Assembly (NCBI GenBank): GCA_035640455.1
Contig: DASQWB010000033.1
Span: 1 to 55,703 of the forward strand
Length of the DNA stretch: 55,703 bases
From: AC-50 sp035640455
GTDB taxonomy: Bacteria > Actinomycetota > Thermoleophilia > Gaiellales > Gaiellaceae
Reading direction: 5' to 3'
Below are positions 21,992 through 31,120 of this stretch, piece after piece (the first letter of the stretch is position 1; each line of letters opens with the position of its first letter). Below the pieces are notes generated by a model. It made no database searches. It saw only the letters and a list, made by a program, of their open reading frames with translations, and was not told the origin of the DNA. A program made the position numbers and the translations under genes.

Positions 21992-24382
21992 TCTCCGCGC
22001 CGCGAGCAGGCGCGCGTAGAGCCGCTCGTGGGCCGCGACCGAGGCATCCCAGGTGAGGTTCTCGCGCGCCCAGGACCGGGCCCGCTCGCCGAGGTGCGCC
22101 CGCAGCTCCCGGTCCTCGAGGACGTGCGCGATCCGCTCGGCGAACTCCTCGTCCGTCTCGGCGACCAGCAGCTGGTCGCCGTCCGTCACGTCCAGCCCCT
22201 CGACGGCGAGGCTCGACGCGACGACGGGCTTTCCGGCCGCAAGCGCCTCGAGCACCTTGACGCGCATCCCGCCGCCGAACCGGATCGGCGCGGCGACCAC
22301 GGCGGCGCGCTCGACGTACGGCGCGAGGTCGGACACGCGGCCGGTGACGAAGACGCCGTCGGCTGCGCCCGCCCGCAGCGCCACCGGAGGCTTGTCGCCC
22401 ACGACGTGGAGCGACGCGTGCGGAAGGCGCCGGCGGACGAGCGGGAAGATCGAGCGCACCAGGCGATCTGCGGCGTCGACGTTCGGCGGGTGCACGAAGT
22501 TGCCGACGAAGAGGACGTCGTCGTCGCCGGGCCCCGTGCCGAACGAACGCTCGGCGAAGTCGGTCCCGAACGGGATCCGCACGATCTCGGTCGCCGAGGC
22601 GTGGGCGGCGAGGGCGCGGGCGTCGCGCTCGGTGAAGACGACCGCCGCGTCGACGCGCGAGAGCACCTCGCGCTCGAAGCGCCGCCAGGCGCGGACGTCG
22701 AGCCGCCGGAGCAGCCGGTCGCGCCTCGACGTGCGGCGGTACTCGATCGCGGCGCTCGTCGGCGGGTCGGGCTCGCCGAGCACGGCGAGCGTCCCGGCCA
22801 CGCCGACCTCTCGGAGGTAGATGCCCATCGCCGTGTACTCGACCTGGACGACGTCCGGGCGCCACTCGCGCAGCACCTCGAGCAGGCGCCGGCGGAAGAC
22901 GCCGACCTCGAGCTCGGTCGCCCAGAGCGGCGTTCCGGCGAGCAGGAACAGCCTCGCCCGCACGCCGTGCAGCGCCCGCAACCGCGGCGAGCGCGCCACA
23001 TCCCGCCGCTCCACCTCGACGACGAGGTCGAGGCGCGTCCGCAGGCGCGGGTCGACCGGCGCGTCGTCGGGATGCCTCAGGCACATGAGCGCGACCCGGT
23101 GACGAGCGGCCATCCGGTCGAGGAGCTGCGCGATGACGCGCGAGCCGCCGTGGCCGCCGTCGAGGCTTGGCGGGAACGGCGCCAGGAAGAGCAGGCGCAG
23201 GGGCTCGGGGCCGGGCGGCGGCTCGTCGGCGAGAGCAGGTGCGGGCTGCGCAGAGGCGCGGCGGGCGAGGAGGACGTAGCCGACGGCGATGATCACCTCG
23301 CTCCCGAGGCGCGCACCGGCGAGGCCCGTCAGCGAGCCCGCGGCAGCCGCCAGCGCCCCGCCGAGCGCGAGCGCGAGCGACGCGAGGCCGAGGATCGGGA
23401 TCTCGTCACGCTGCCGCCCGGCCCGCAGGACCTCGACGTTGAAGACGAGCGCCACGAACCGAGCGACCACGACGAGCGCGAAGAGGGAGACCGCGGGCGT
23501 CAGGTCGGGCAGCGGGCGGTGGAGGAGGAAGCGCAGGAACGGCTCGGCCAGCAGGGCAAAGGCGCCGGCGAGAAGGACGCCGAGGCAGAGGCCGGCCGCG
23601 CGCCGGTGTCGGGCGAGCCACCCCGAGTCCCCCAGCTCGTCCAGCGCCTCCGCCGAGAGGAGCGGCGCGTAGGTCGTCTGTAGCAGCGGGCCGTAGACGC
23701 CGGCCACCGCGAGCGAGCCAAAGAAGCCGATCGCGAGCATGTCGGCCTGTCCCTGGACGACGATCGCGAGCGTCGCGAGCGCGAACGGCAGCTGGGCGCG
23801 GGCGAGACCGTGCAGCCTCGCGACTCCGCTCTGCGGGATCCGGCGCGCGAGGACGGCGCGGGCGATCGTGCCGCCGGCGCGGCCGAGCGTCAGGCCGAGC
23901 AGGGCCCACGTGAACGCGGAGCCGTGGAAGGAGCCGATCGAGGCGATCGCCAGGATCGCGACCGACTCGGCGAGCGAGACGGCGCCCTCGACGCGCAGCA
24001 TCCCCGACGCGTTCATCGCGCCCGAGTAGCTGGACGAGATGGCGAGGGCGAACGGGAGCGGCGCGACGAGCAGGAGCACGGGGTCGTGGCCGCCGAGCCC
24101 CGCAGCCCACAGCACCGAGTAGAGCCCGGCGCCGCCGAACGCCGCGCCGACCCGCAGGCGCTCGGTCGCCCGCAGCGGCGGCTCCGCGGTCCCGAAGGTC
24201 AGCCGCGGCAGCGACAGCGTCGTCGCGAAGCCGAGCTCGGCGAGGGAGCCGCAGAGGAAGCTAGCCGCCGAGGCCAGCGCGAGGCGGCCCACGTCGTCGA
24301 GCGATCCGCGCCGCGCCACGAGCAGGAGCAGGCCGAGCTGGACGAGCGGCGGCGCGAGCTTCGCGACGGTCCCGGCGCGCAT
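21899..24382 (-). CDS. Fusion of a MOP-type flippase and a GT4 glycosyltransferase (copy 1)
   Basis: An 827-residue single chain. Residues about 1-375 form twelve or so hydrophobic helices of a Wzx-like flippase (LALASAASFLCGSLAELGFA, then GVYGPLLQTTYAPLL, FNVEVLRAGRQRDEIPI). A proline-rich linker (about 378-392) leads to a GT4-like GT-B enzyme from about 394 (LRLLFLAPFPPSLDGGHGGS, then VRIPFGTDFAERSF, VLFVGNFVHPPNVDAADRLV, APIRFGGGMRVKVLEALAAG). There is no stop or frame change at the junction. A full paralogue with the same order is at 48547-51054. It would couple transport and sugar transfer in one protein. The ATG start lacks the 20 residues seen in copy 2. It converges with the kinase gene and is divergent from a methyltransferase. 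Confidence 0.88.
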   Translation of the reverse strand: MRAGTVAKLAPPLVQLGLLLLVARRGSLDDVGRLALASAASFLCGSLAELGFATTLSLPRLTFGTAEPPLRATERLRVGAAFGGAGLYSVLWAAGLGGHDPVLLLVAPLPFALAISSSYSGAMNASGMLRVEGAVSLAESVAILAIASIGSFHGSAFTWALLGLTLGRAGGTIARAVLARRIPQSGVARLHGLARAQLPFALATLAIVVQGQADMLAIGFFGSLAVAGVYGPLLQTTYAPLLSAEALDELGDSGWLARHRRAAGLCLGVLLAGAFALLAEPFLRFLLHRPLPDLTPAVSLFALVVVARFVALVFNVEVLRAGRQRDEIPILGLASLALALGGALAAAAGSLTGLAGARLGSEVIIAVGYVLLARRASAQPAPALADEPPPGPEPLRLLFLAPFPPSLDGGHGGSRVIAQLLDRMAARHRVALMCLRHPDDAPVDPRLRTRLDLVVEVERRDVARSPRLRALHGVRARLFLLAGTPLWATELEVGVFRRRLLEVLREWRPDVVQVEYTAMGIYLREVGVAGTLAVLGEPDPPTSAAIEYRRTSRRDRLLRRLDVRAWRRFEREVLSRVDAAVVFTERDARALAAHASATEIVRIPFGTDFAERSFGTGPGDDDVLFVGNFVHPPNVDAADRLVRSIFPLVRRRLPHASLHVVGDKPPVALRAGAADGVFVTGRVSDLAPYVERAAVVAAPIRFGGGMRVKVLEALAAGKPVVASSLAVEGLDVTDGDQLLVAETDEEFAERIAHVLEDRELRAHLGERARSWARENLTWDASVAAHERLYARLLAARRLAAPAGPLGAEALGAQPHLGHPFGEGSVRA

Positions 24383-24432
24383 CCCCTCGCAATTCGCGGA
24401 CCGCCGAAGCCTCTCCTCCCGCTACGCGACGT

Positions 24433-24465
24433 TTGACACATCACCGCTCGCGTGTAAGCGTCAAC
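24433..24465. promoter_or_regulatory. Divergent promoter region with opposed TTGAC elements
   Basis: TTGACAC (24433-24439) on the plus strand and TTGACGC on the minus strand (24459-24465) form an imperfect inverted pair between the divergent fusion and methyltransferase genes. Each could be a -35 box for one gene, but neither has a good -10 hexamer at 16-18 bp. An operator is also possible. Confidence 0.3.
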
Positions 24466-24472
24466 GCCCTAG

Positions 24473-25276
24473 ATGGCGGGCAGCATCAGAGGCGTCACCG
24501 CGCGGCGCGGGCTTACCGGCAGCAGCCGCACGATGAAGCGGCTCTGGGACGAGCGAGCGCGCCGGGACGCCTTCCGCTTCATCGAGTGGAATCCGAAGCA
24601 CTGGCACGGAGACGTCGACGCGTTCTTCAGAGTCGGCGAGGAGCGCACAAGCCTGCTGGTCGATCCCGTCCTCCGGGATTACGGCCCGACGCCGGGTGCC
24701 GAGTTCGCCGTCGAGGTGGGCTGCGGCGTCGGCCGCTTCGCCCGAGCTCTCGCAGCTCGCTTCGGCCACGTCATCGGAGTCGACGTCTCGCAGGAGATGA
24801 TCCGAAAGGCCCGCGAGCTCAACCCGCCGACCCACTTCCCGAACCTCGCGTTCGCAGCCGGAGACGGCGTCACGCTGCCCGTGAGCTCTGCAACGGCCGC
24901 GTTTGTGTTCTCGTACGAGGTCTTCCAGCACATGCCGTCGCGTCGCGTGATCGACGCGAACCTGCGGGAGGTGGCCCGCATACTCGCCCCCGATGGCACC
25001 GCGTTGCTGCACTTTCCGTATGCGAAAGCCCGGTGGTCGAGCTGGGCTCCCGCCCGGGCGGCGTACGACCTCCTGCGGGCGGCCAAGCACAGCGTCCGGC
25101 GCGCCGACGTGCTGGTGGCAGACCCGACGTACCGGGGGATACCGTGGTTGCCGCTCCCTGGAATCGTCTCCGCGTGCGAGGCGGCCGGGCTCCGCGCCGT
25201 CGAGACGCGCCACGATCCCACGAACTCGAGCCACGTGTTCGTCATCACGAAGAGGAGTGCGGCCTCGGCGGAGTAA
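24473..25276 (+). CDS. Class I SAM-dependent methyltransferase
   Basis: A 267-residue methyltransferase. Motif I is FAVEVGCGVGRFARALAARF, followed by VIGVDVSQEMIRKARELNPP, then FAAGDGVTLPVSSATAAFVF, SYEVFQHMPSRRVI and ILAPDGTALLHFPY. A tryptophan-rich N-terminus (IEWNPKHWHGDVDAFF) precedes the fold. GC use is slightly lower than in its neighbours. It starts at ATG 24473 without a strong SD and is divergent from the flippase-GT4 fusion by 90 bp. A methyl-capping or sugar O-methylation role is inferred from the glycan context and from the fused methyltransferase-kinase at 46604. Confidence 0.85.
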   Translation: MAGSIRGVTARRGLTGSSRTMKRLWDERARRDAFRFIEWNPKHWHGDVDAFFRVGEERTSLLVDPVLRDYGPTPGAEFAVEVGCGVGRFARALAARFGHVIGVDVSQEMIRKARELNPPTHFPNLAFAAGDGVTLPVSSATAAFVFSYEVFQHMPSRRVIDANLREVARILAPDGTALLHFPYAKARWSSWAPARAAYDLLRAAKHSVRRADVLVADPTYRGIPWLPLPGIVSACEAAGLRAVETRHDPTNSSHVFVITKRSAASAE

Positions 25277-25390
25277 AGAACGAGACGCTCTGGCTAAACC
25301 TCTACACTCTGGATGCCGAAGTAGGCGTTTGCTGACGCACGGCACCAGGCGACGCAGCAGTACTCGCATACGCACGGCCACCCAGACACC

Positions 25391-26923
25391 ATGAACTCCG
25401 GAGGAGCAGAAGCTCTCAAAGCGGCGATCCGCCGATCGTTGCTTCTGATCGTCCTGCTCGTGCTGCTCGGAGTCGTCGCGGTGAACGCGTTCAAGCAGCT
25501 CCGCGGGCCCCGCTACCAGGCGAACGCTCGCGTCCTCATCTCGACGACGTCGATCGCGGAGATCATCACGCAGACCACCCCGCCCTTCGTCGACCCGAAC
25601 CGCATCGAGGCGACCGCTCGAGCGCTCGCCGGCTCGCCCGAGGTCTACAAGCTGGCGGCGCAACGGGTCGGGAACTCCCTCGGCACTCCCGCCGAGATGG
25701 GGGCCGCGACGAGTGTCTCGGGAGGGAACAACGACGACATCCTGACCTTCAGCGCCACGAGCGACGATCCGAACCGCGCCGTCGGGATCGCCAACGCCGT
25801 GGCGCATGCCTACACCGTCTTCCGCGCGAACCTGAACGGCGAGACGATCCAGAAGACGGCGACCGAGCTGCGCGCGAAGCTCAACGCGCTGAAGCCGAAC
25901 GATCCCGCCCGGGCCGACATCCAGAAGCTCCTCAACACGCTCGACGCGCTCTCGACGGCGAACTCCGGCGACGCGAAGGTCGTCGAGACCGCGGCGTCGG
26001 CGGCGAAGACGAGCCCGGCACCGGTCAAGGACTCGCTGCTCGGCTTCTCGATCGGCCTCGTCATCGCGCTGCTCGTGGTCGCGGTGCGCGAGGCGATCGA
26101 CACGACCGTTCGCTCCGAGAGCGACGTCGAGGACGTGCTCGCGGTGCCGGTGCTCGCGACGGTCCGCAGCCTTCCACGGCGGACGAAGATGGTCACCTAC
26201 GGCCGTCACGAGGCCGCCTTTGCCGACACCTACGCCTTGCTCGCCGCGAACCTCGCGCAGGCGCGCGTCGAGAGCAAGCGGGAGATCCTCGCCGTCACGA
26301 GCGCCGTCTCCCGTGAGGGCAAGACGACGACCGCGGCCAACCTGGCCGTGTCCCTCGCCCGCCGGGGGATGAACGTCATCCTATGCGACTTCGACTTCCG
26401 CAAGCCGGCGCTCGCCGATCTCTTCCACGTCCCGAGGGACTCTCCGGGCGTGCTGCAGGTGCTCGAGGGCTCCGCGACCCTCAAGGACTCCCTCTGGTCC
26501 GTGACTTTGACCGGACCACGGCCGCGGATCGCTCAGAACGGCGCGGGCCCCTTCCCCGAGGGGGCGCCCTCCGGGAACGGGGAGTCGGCCGCCTCGACCG
26601 GCTCGCTCCGCCTGCTCGCGTCCGGCGGCACGGTCCGGAGCTCGGTTGCGCATGGGCCCCGGCTCGCGCCGCTTCTGAAGCAGCTTCGAAGCCAGGCGGA
26701 CATCGTCATCCTCGACACGCCTCCCGCGCTCCTGACGGTCGAGGTCGCCGAGCTCTCGCAGCTCATCGACGACGTGCTCGTCGTCGTCCGACAGGGCCGG
26801 GTCAGCCAGCGAAGCCTGCGCTCCCTCGGCCGCCAGGCGCGGTCGTGGTCCGCCGAGCTCGCCGGCGCAGTCATCACCGACGCGCCGGGCGACGAGCAGT
26901 ACGCGTACTACGGGAGCCGCTAG
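25391..26923 (+). CDS. Polysaccharide co-polymerase with tyrosine autokinase domain (Wzc/CpsCD-like)
   Basis: A 510-residue protein. N-terminal Wzz-type domain: membrane helix about 15-33, then YQANARVLISTTSIAEIITQ, and a second helix about 217-236 (LLGFSIGLVIALLVVAVREA). The cytoplasmic BY-kinase follows: Walker A SREGKTTTAANLA (Lys311), Walker A' LCDFDFRKP (Asp333) and Walker B VILDTPPALLTVEVAEL. The C-terminus carries a tyrosine cluster (DEQYAYYGSR), the usual autophosphorylation site. Such proteins set chain length of capsule or exopolysaccharide through phosphorylation cycles. The phosphatase partner is encoded two genes downstream. An insert near 350-410 (proline/glycine-rich, FPEGAPSGNGES) is longer than usual. 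Confidence 0.92.
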   Translation: MNSGGAEALKAAIRRSLLLIVLLVLLGVVAVNAFKQLRGPRYQANARVLISTTSIAEIITQTTPPFVDPNRIEATARALAGSPEVYKLAAQRVGNSLGTPAEMGAATSVSGGNNDDILTFSATSDDPNRAVGIANAVAHAYTVFRANLNGETIQKTATELRAKLNALKPNDPARADIQKLLNTLDALSTANSGDAKVVETAASAAKTSPAPVKDSLLGFSIGLVIALLVVAVREAIDTTVRSESDVEDVLAVPVLATVRSLPRRTKMVTYGRHEAAFADTYALLAANLAQARVESKREILAVTSAVSREGKTTTAANLAVSLARRGMNVILCDFDFRKPALADLFHVPRDSPGVLQVLEGSATLKDSLWSVTLTGPRPRIAQNGAGPFPEGAPSGNGESAASTGSLRLLASGGTVRSSVAHGPRLAPLLKQLRSQADIVILDTPPALLTVEVAELSQLIDDVLVVVRQGRVSQRSLRSLGRQARSWSAELAGAVITDAPGDEQYAYYGSR

Positions 26924-26928
26924 CGCCC

Positions 26929-28350
26929 TTGCGATCGTCGCGGCTCCTGCTCCCCCGGGCCGAGCTCCTCGTGCCCGCGTCGGGCGCGGCCGCGACGCTC
27001 TTCGCCGCCTACCTCTCGGTCCAAATGGGGGCGCACATCGGCTTCGGCCTGGTGCTCCTCGTCTCGCTGTTCATCGCCTCGGTGCTCGGCTTCCTCGTCG
27101 TCCCGCACCTGATGGTGGCAGCCATGATCCCGCTGTTCGCGCTGATCCCCGCGGCCAAGCTCTTCGTCAGCCCGCAGATCGGACCGCTGAAGGACCTCGT
27201 CGCACTGGCCGCCATCGTCGCCGCAGGCATCGTCGCGCTGGAGAGGCGTCCAGGGCGCCGGCGCGTCTCCCTGGACAACCGCGTCCTCCTCGGCGTCGCC
27301 TTCCTGCTCGGGCTCTACGTGGTCAACGTCGGCGGCGGCCACGGGATCGCATGGGCGCAGGGAGTTCGGCTCACGGGCGAGCCGCTCCTCCTGCTCCTCG
27401 TCGGCTTCACACTCGTCGACCCGCGGCGCACACTTCGCTACGCCGTCCCCTCGCTCGTCGCCACGGCGTGCTTCGAGGCATCGTACGGCCTCCTCCAGCA
27501 ACTCGTGGGCCCGTGGACGCTGCTGGGGTGGGGCTACTCGTGGAGCGCGCAACTCCGCACCTACGGCGGTCACCTGCGCAGCTTCGGCACGATGGAGGAT
27601 GCGTTCGCCTACGCCGCCTTCCTCCTCTTCGGCCTCGTCGCGGTCGTTTTCTGGACGCGCCGAGGTGTGCTCGCAGCGGCGTGCGGGACGCTGATCGTCG
27701 GCGGGATCGCCGTCGCCTACGTCCGGACTGCCGCGCTGATCGGCGTCGCCCTCGTCGGTCTCTGGGTTGCACGCAAGGGCTATATCCCGTCCGCGGTCTT
27801 GATCCTCTCCGCGGCGGTCGCAGCGATGGCGTCGATCCTCGTCGTGAACGCGGGAGCGACGCAGACGAGCAGCTACACGTCTCGATCGTCGAGCATCACC
27901 CTCAACGGCCGCACATCGGCGTGGAAGGCCGCGCTCGGGTCGCCCGGTGAATGGCCGTTCGGTCGAGGCGTGGGCAAGGTCGGCACTGCCGCACAACGTG
28001 CGACCTACACCTTGACGCCGGGGGCGAGCGCCGTCCCGGCGACGCGCGCCGTCGATTCCGGGTATCTCGCGACGATCGCCGACGTCGGCCTCGCCGGCGC
28101 CGCCGTCCTCCTCGCTCTGCTCGCGCGCCTCGTCGCGCTCGCGACCGGCGCGATCAGGCGAGGCAGGGATGCGGGCTGGCTCGGCCTCGGGTTGCTCGTC
28201 GTGATCATGCTCGACGCGGTGACGCGCGCCTCCTTCACCGGATTCCCGACGGCGTTCCTCGGCCTGCCGCTGATCGGCATCGCGCTGGCGGCGGCGAGGC
28301 AGGCCGACCGCCTCGCGGAGGAGGGACCGGAGCGGCGAATTCGGCGCTGA
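26929..28350 (+). CDS. O-antigen ligase/polymerase-like membrane protein
   Basis: A membrane protein of about 473 residues with roughly eleven hydrophobic helices, starting at TTG 26929 six bases after the autokinase stop. Before the last helices comes a soluble loop with SSSITLNGRTSAWKAALGSP, GEWPFGRGVGKVGTAAQRAT and AVDSGYLATIADVGLAGAAV, the layout of the Wzy_C / O-antigen ligase family (R-x2-WK then G-x-G). It is a good candidate for the polymerase of the autokinase-controlled pathway, because it stands between the autokinase and its phosphatase. Repeat-unit specificity is unknown. Confidence 0.82.
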   Translation: MRSSRLLLPRAELLVPASGAAATLFAAYLSVQMGAHIGFGLVLLVSLFIASVLGFLVVPHLMVAAMIPLFALIPAAKLFVSPQIGPLKDLVALAAIVAAGIVALERRPGRRRVSLDNRVLLGVAFLLGLYVVNVGGGHGIAWAQGVRLTGEPLLLLLVGFTLVDPRRTLRYAVPSLVATACFEASYGLLQQLVGPWTLLGWGYSWSAQLRTYGGHLRSFGTMEDAFAYAAFLLFGLVAVVFWTRRGVLAAACGTLIVGGIAVAYVRTAALIGVALVGLWVARKGYIPSAVLILSAAVAAMASILVVNAGATQTSSYTSRSSSITLNGRTSAWKAALGSPGEWPFGRGVGKVGTAAQRATYTLTPGASAVPATRAVDSGYLATIADVGLAGAAVLLALLARLVALATGAIRRGRDAGWLGLGLLVVIMLDAVTRASFTGFPTAFLGLPLIGIALAAARQADRLAEEGPERRIRR

Positions 28351-28363
28351 AACCGGCGCGTCG

Positions 28364-29077
28364 ATGATCGACACCCACTGCCACCTCCTTCCCGCGCTCG
28401 ACGACGGGCCGCAGCGCCTGACCGGCTCGGTCGACCTGGCCCGGCAGCTCGTCGCCGCGGACGTGTCGTTCGTCCTCTGCACGCCGCACTTCTCGCGCCT
28501 CTTCCCGACCTCGGTCGAGGTCGCGCGCGAGCGGCTCCTCGAGCTGCGCGCGGAGCTGTTCGCACATGGGATTCCGCTCAAGCTCGGCCTCGCGGGGGAG
28601 ATCAGTCCGGGGCTCACGGTCTCCGGGAGCTCCGCCGACCTCGTCGCCCGCAGCGTCGGCGGCTTCGTGCTCGTCGAGCTCGAGCCCGACACGCCCGTCG
28701 ACTTCCTCTCGATCGCGCTCGACCGGCTGGGCGAGAGCGACCTGCGGCCGATCTTCGCCCATCCCGAGCGCTGCCGGGCGATCCGCAGCCGGCCGCGGCT
28801 CCTCGACGAGGCACGTGCCGCGGGCGCGCTCGTCCAGGTCGTCGCCCCGAGCCTCACCGGCCGTTGGGGAGGGGACGCGGCGACCGCAGCCTGGCGGCTC
28901 CTCGACGCAGGCTGCGTCGACCTGCTCGCGAGCGACGCGCACCGCGCCCGGCGCGACGGCGCGCACATCGAGCGCGCGGCGGCGCTCGTCGAGGGGCGTT
29001 TCGGCCGAGAGGTGCTCCACAGCCTGACCGAGCGGGCGCCGGCTGCGCTCCTCAGGCGCTCGCCTCAGCCAGCGTGA
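28364..29077 (+). CDS. Tyrosine-protein phosphatase of the CpsB/YwqE (PHP) family
   Basis: A 237-residue PHP-fold metal-dependent phosphatase. Signature: MIDTHCHLLPALDDGP at the N-terminus, VLCTPHFSRLFP, then EISPGLTVSG, PIFAHPERCRAIRSR and CVDLLASDAHRARRDG. The histidines and aspartates of these motifs bind the catalytic metals. In known systems it dephosphorylates the C-terminal tyrosines of the autokinase and so controls capsule or exopolysaccharide length. It sits 13 bp after the ligase-like gene and overlaps the next GT2 gene by GTGA. Confidence 0.92.
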   Translation: MIDTHCHLLPALDDGPQRLTGSVDLARQLVAADVSFVLCTPHFSRLFPTSVEVARERLLELRAELFAHGIPLKLGLAGEISPGLTVSGSSADLVARSVGGFVLVELEPDTPVDFLSIALDRLGESDLRPIFAHPERCRAIRSRPRLLDEARAAGALVQVVAPSLTGRWGGDAATAAWRLLDAGCVDLLASDAHRARRDGAHIERAAALVEGRFGREVLHSLTERAPAALLRRSPQPA

Positions 29078-29994
29078 ACGGTCTCGACGCGACCGCAGTC
29101 GTCCTCAACTGGCGGACGGCCGACTACACGATCCGATCCGCCCGCGCGTTGATCGCGGACGGCCTCCTGCCGGAGCAGGTCGTGGTCGTCGACAACGCGT
29201 CCGGCGACGGCAGCCTGGATCGGATCCGGGCGGAGCTTCCGCAGTGCCCGCTCGTCGCGCTCGAGGAGAACGCCGGCTTCGCGCGGGGAAACAACGCCGG
29301 CGCCCGCGCGCGTCCCGCCTCGGCGTATCTCTTCGTGAACAGCGACGCGTTCGTCCACGCGCCCGGAAGCGTGCGGCGGCTGCTCGACGCGATCCGGCCC
29401 CCGCGCGTGGGACTCGCGGTACCGCGCCTCCTGAACGAGGACCTGACGCTCCAGCCGAGCGTCGTCCCGACGAGCTCACCCCTTCCTGAGCTCGTCCGCG
29501 CCTCCGGTCTCTCGCGCTTCGTGCCGAACCGCCTCCAGCCCTTGCTGTCCACGCACTGGAACCACGGCGAGTCGAGGACGATCCAGGCGGCGACGGGAGC
29601 CGTGATCGCCGTGCGCGACGACGTGTGGAGGCTCCTCGGCGGCTTCGCCGAGCAGCGGTTCATGTACGCGGAGGACATCGACCTCTTCTGGCGCGCCCGC
29701 GAGCTCGGCTGGACGACCCGCTTCGTCGCGGAGGCGGAGTTCGTGCACCTCGGGAACGTGTCGGCTGGGACTCGCTGGAGCGACGCCGAGCGGGCAGAGC
29801 GGGTCGCGCGGGCCCAGGCGGCGATGATCCGCGAGCACCTGACGCGCACGAAGGCGACGGTCACGCTCGGCCTGATGGCGCTCGGCGTCGGCGGGCGGGC
29901 GCTCGTCTACCGAGCGCTCGGGAATCGCGCCGCCGCCGAGACGATGACGGGCTGGCTCCGCGGCTACCTCGCGGGCACTCGAGATTCTCGGTAG
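29074..29994 (+). CDS. Glycosyltransferase family 2 (rhamnosyltransferase-like)
   Basis: A 306-residue enzyme starting at GTG 29074, which overlaps the phosphatase stop. Motifs of the GT2 subgroup that includes rhamnosyl- and galactofuranosyl-transferases: TAVVLNWRTADYTIRSARAL, VVVDNASGDGSLDRI, LEENAGFARGNNAGAR and LFVNSDAFV as metal site, then ATGAVIAVRDDVWRLLGGF and FMYAEDIDLFWRARELGW. The sugar is not certain. Its end overlaps the convergent GT4 gene by 31 bp. Confidence 0.88.
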   Translation: MNGLDATAVVLNWRTADYTIRSARALIADGLLPEQVVVVDNASGDGSLDRIRAELPQCPLVALEENAGFARGNNAGARARPASAYLFVNSDAFVHAPGSVRRLLDAIRPPRVGLAVPRLLNEDLTLQPSVVPTSSPLPELVRASGLSRFVPNRLQPLLSTHWNHGESRTIQAATGAVIAVRDDVWRLLGGFAEQRFMYAEDIDLFWRARELGWTTRFVAEAEFVHLGNVSAGTRWSDAERAERVARAQAAMIREHLTRTKATVTLGLMALGVGGRALVYRALGNRAAAETMTGWLRGYLAGTRDSR

Positions 29995-31082
29995 GCGCGC
30001 CGGAAGACCTCGAGCACGCCGCGGGCGGTCTGCTCCCAGGAGTAACGGCCGACGGTCTCCGTCCCCCGCGTCCGCAGCTCGGCGCGCAAGCCCTCGTCGT
30101 GCACGACGCGGCGGATTGCGGCCGCCCAGGCCTCCTCGTCGCCGAGCGGCAGGAGCAGCGCGCCCGCGCCGGAGACCTCGCGCAGGGCGGCGATGTCGCT
30201 CGCCAGCACCGGGCAGCCGCGGGACATCGCCTCGAGCGACGTGAAGCCGAACCCCTCGTAGGTCGAGGGCAGGACGACGGCGACCGCCGAGCGGTAGAGC
30301 CCGTCGAGCTCGGCGTCGGAGACGTCGCTCAGGATCTCGATCCGGTCGCGTGAGCGCGCCGCCGCGATCGCGTCGGTCGTCTCGGCGAGGCCGCCGCGGG
30401 CGCGACCGGCGAGGAGCAGGCGCGCGGGCACGTCGGCGCGGTCGAACGCGCGGACGAGGAACGGCAGGTTCTTGTTCGGGCCGAGGTTGCCGACGTATAC
30501 GACGAAGGGGCCGTCTCCGGCCCCGGTGCCGGCGGCGGGCCGGCCGTCGGCGGCGGCGACGAAGCCGGGGCCCGAATGGACGACGGCGATCTTCTCTGGA
30601 TCGACGTCGAAGTAGCGCAGTGTCTCGTCCTTCGCGAACTTTGACACGGCCACGAGCGCCCGAGCCCGCGCAAGCGCCCACGGGTAGAGCCGGCGCTTGT
30701 ACATGTTGCGGAGGAGCCCATATCCCTGCATCACGGCTGCGTCGTGGATGGTCGCGACGAACGGCCGCCTCGGCGCGAGAACCGGGCCCGTCACGTCGAA
30801 GAAGTGGAAGAGATCCGCCCGTTCACGCCGCAGCGCGAGGTGCTCGAGCGCGAGCCGGCCGGGGCCTGCATTCACCCGGCGACTCCGGCCGGCGACGATC
30901 TTGACGGCGAGCGACTGGGGGCCTACCGCGTCCGCGCCCGCAGCGGTCGTGAGGAGGATAAGCGAGAGATCCGGATAGGAGTCCGCCACGCTGTCGAGCG
31001 CGCGCGCGAGCGCTGCCGCGTAGCGCGGGACGCCCGAATGGCCTCCGGCGATGAGTCCGACGAGGCAGACGCGAGCCGCCAT
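29964..31082 (-). CDS. Glycosyltransferase family 4
   Basis: A 372-residue GT-B enzyme. The N-terminus has CLVGLIAGGHSGVPRYAAAL and FVATIHDAAVMQGYGLLRNM. The C-terminal half has PFVVYVGNLGPNKNLPFLVR, ILSDVSDAELDGLYRSA and the EX7E region LPSTYEGFGFTSLEAMSRGC, then LASDIAALREVSGAGALL. It resembles mannosyl- or rhamnosyl-transferases of the WbaZ/MtfB kind, which is a guess. It is transcribed leftward from the region that also carries the GGTCCTA repeats and is convergent with the GT2 gene. Confidence 0.9.
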   Translation of the reverse strand: MAARVCLVGLIAGGHSGVPRYAAALARALDSVADSYPDLSLILLTTAAGADAVGPQSLAVKIVAGRSRRVNAGPGRLALEHLALRRERADLFHFFDVTGPVLAPRRPFVATIHDAAVMQGYGLLRNMYKRRLYPWALARARALVAVSKFAKDETLRYFDVDPEKIAVVHSGPGFVAAADGRPAAGTGAGDGPFVVYVGNLGPNKNLPFLVRAFDRADVPARLLLAGRARGGLAETTDAIAAARSRDRIEILSDVSDAELDGLYRSAVAVVLPSTYEGFGFTSLEAMSRGCPVLASDIAALREVSGAGALLLPLGDEEAWAAAIRRVVHDEGLRAELRTRGTETVGRYSWEQTARGVLEVFRRAYRESRVPAR

Positions 31083-31120
31083 CGGCGGCCATTACAGCAC
31101 GGCGCCGGTGGCTCGAAAAG

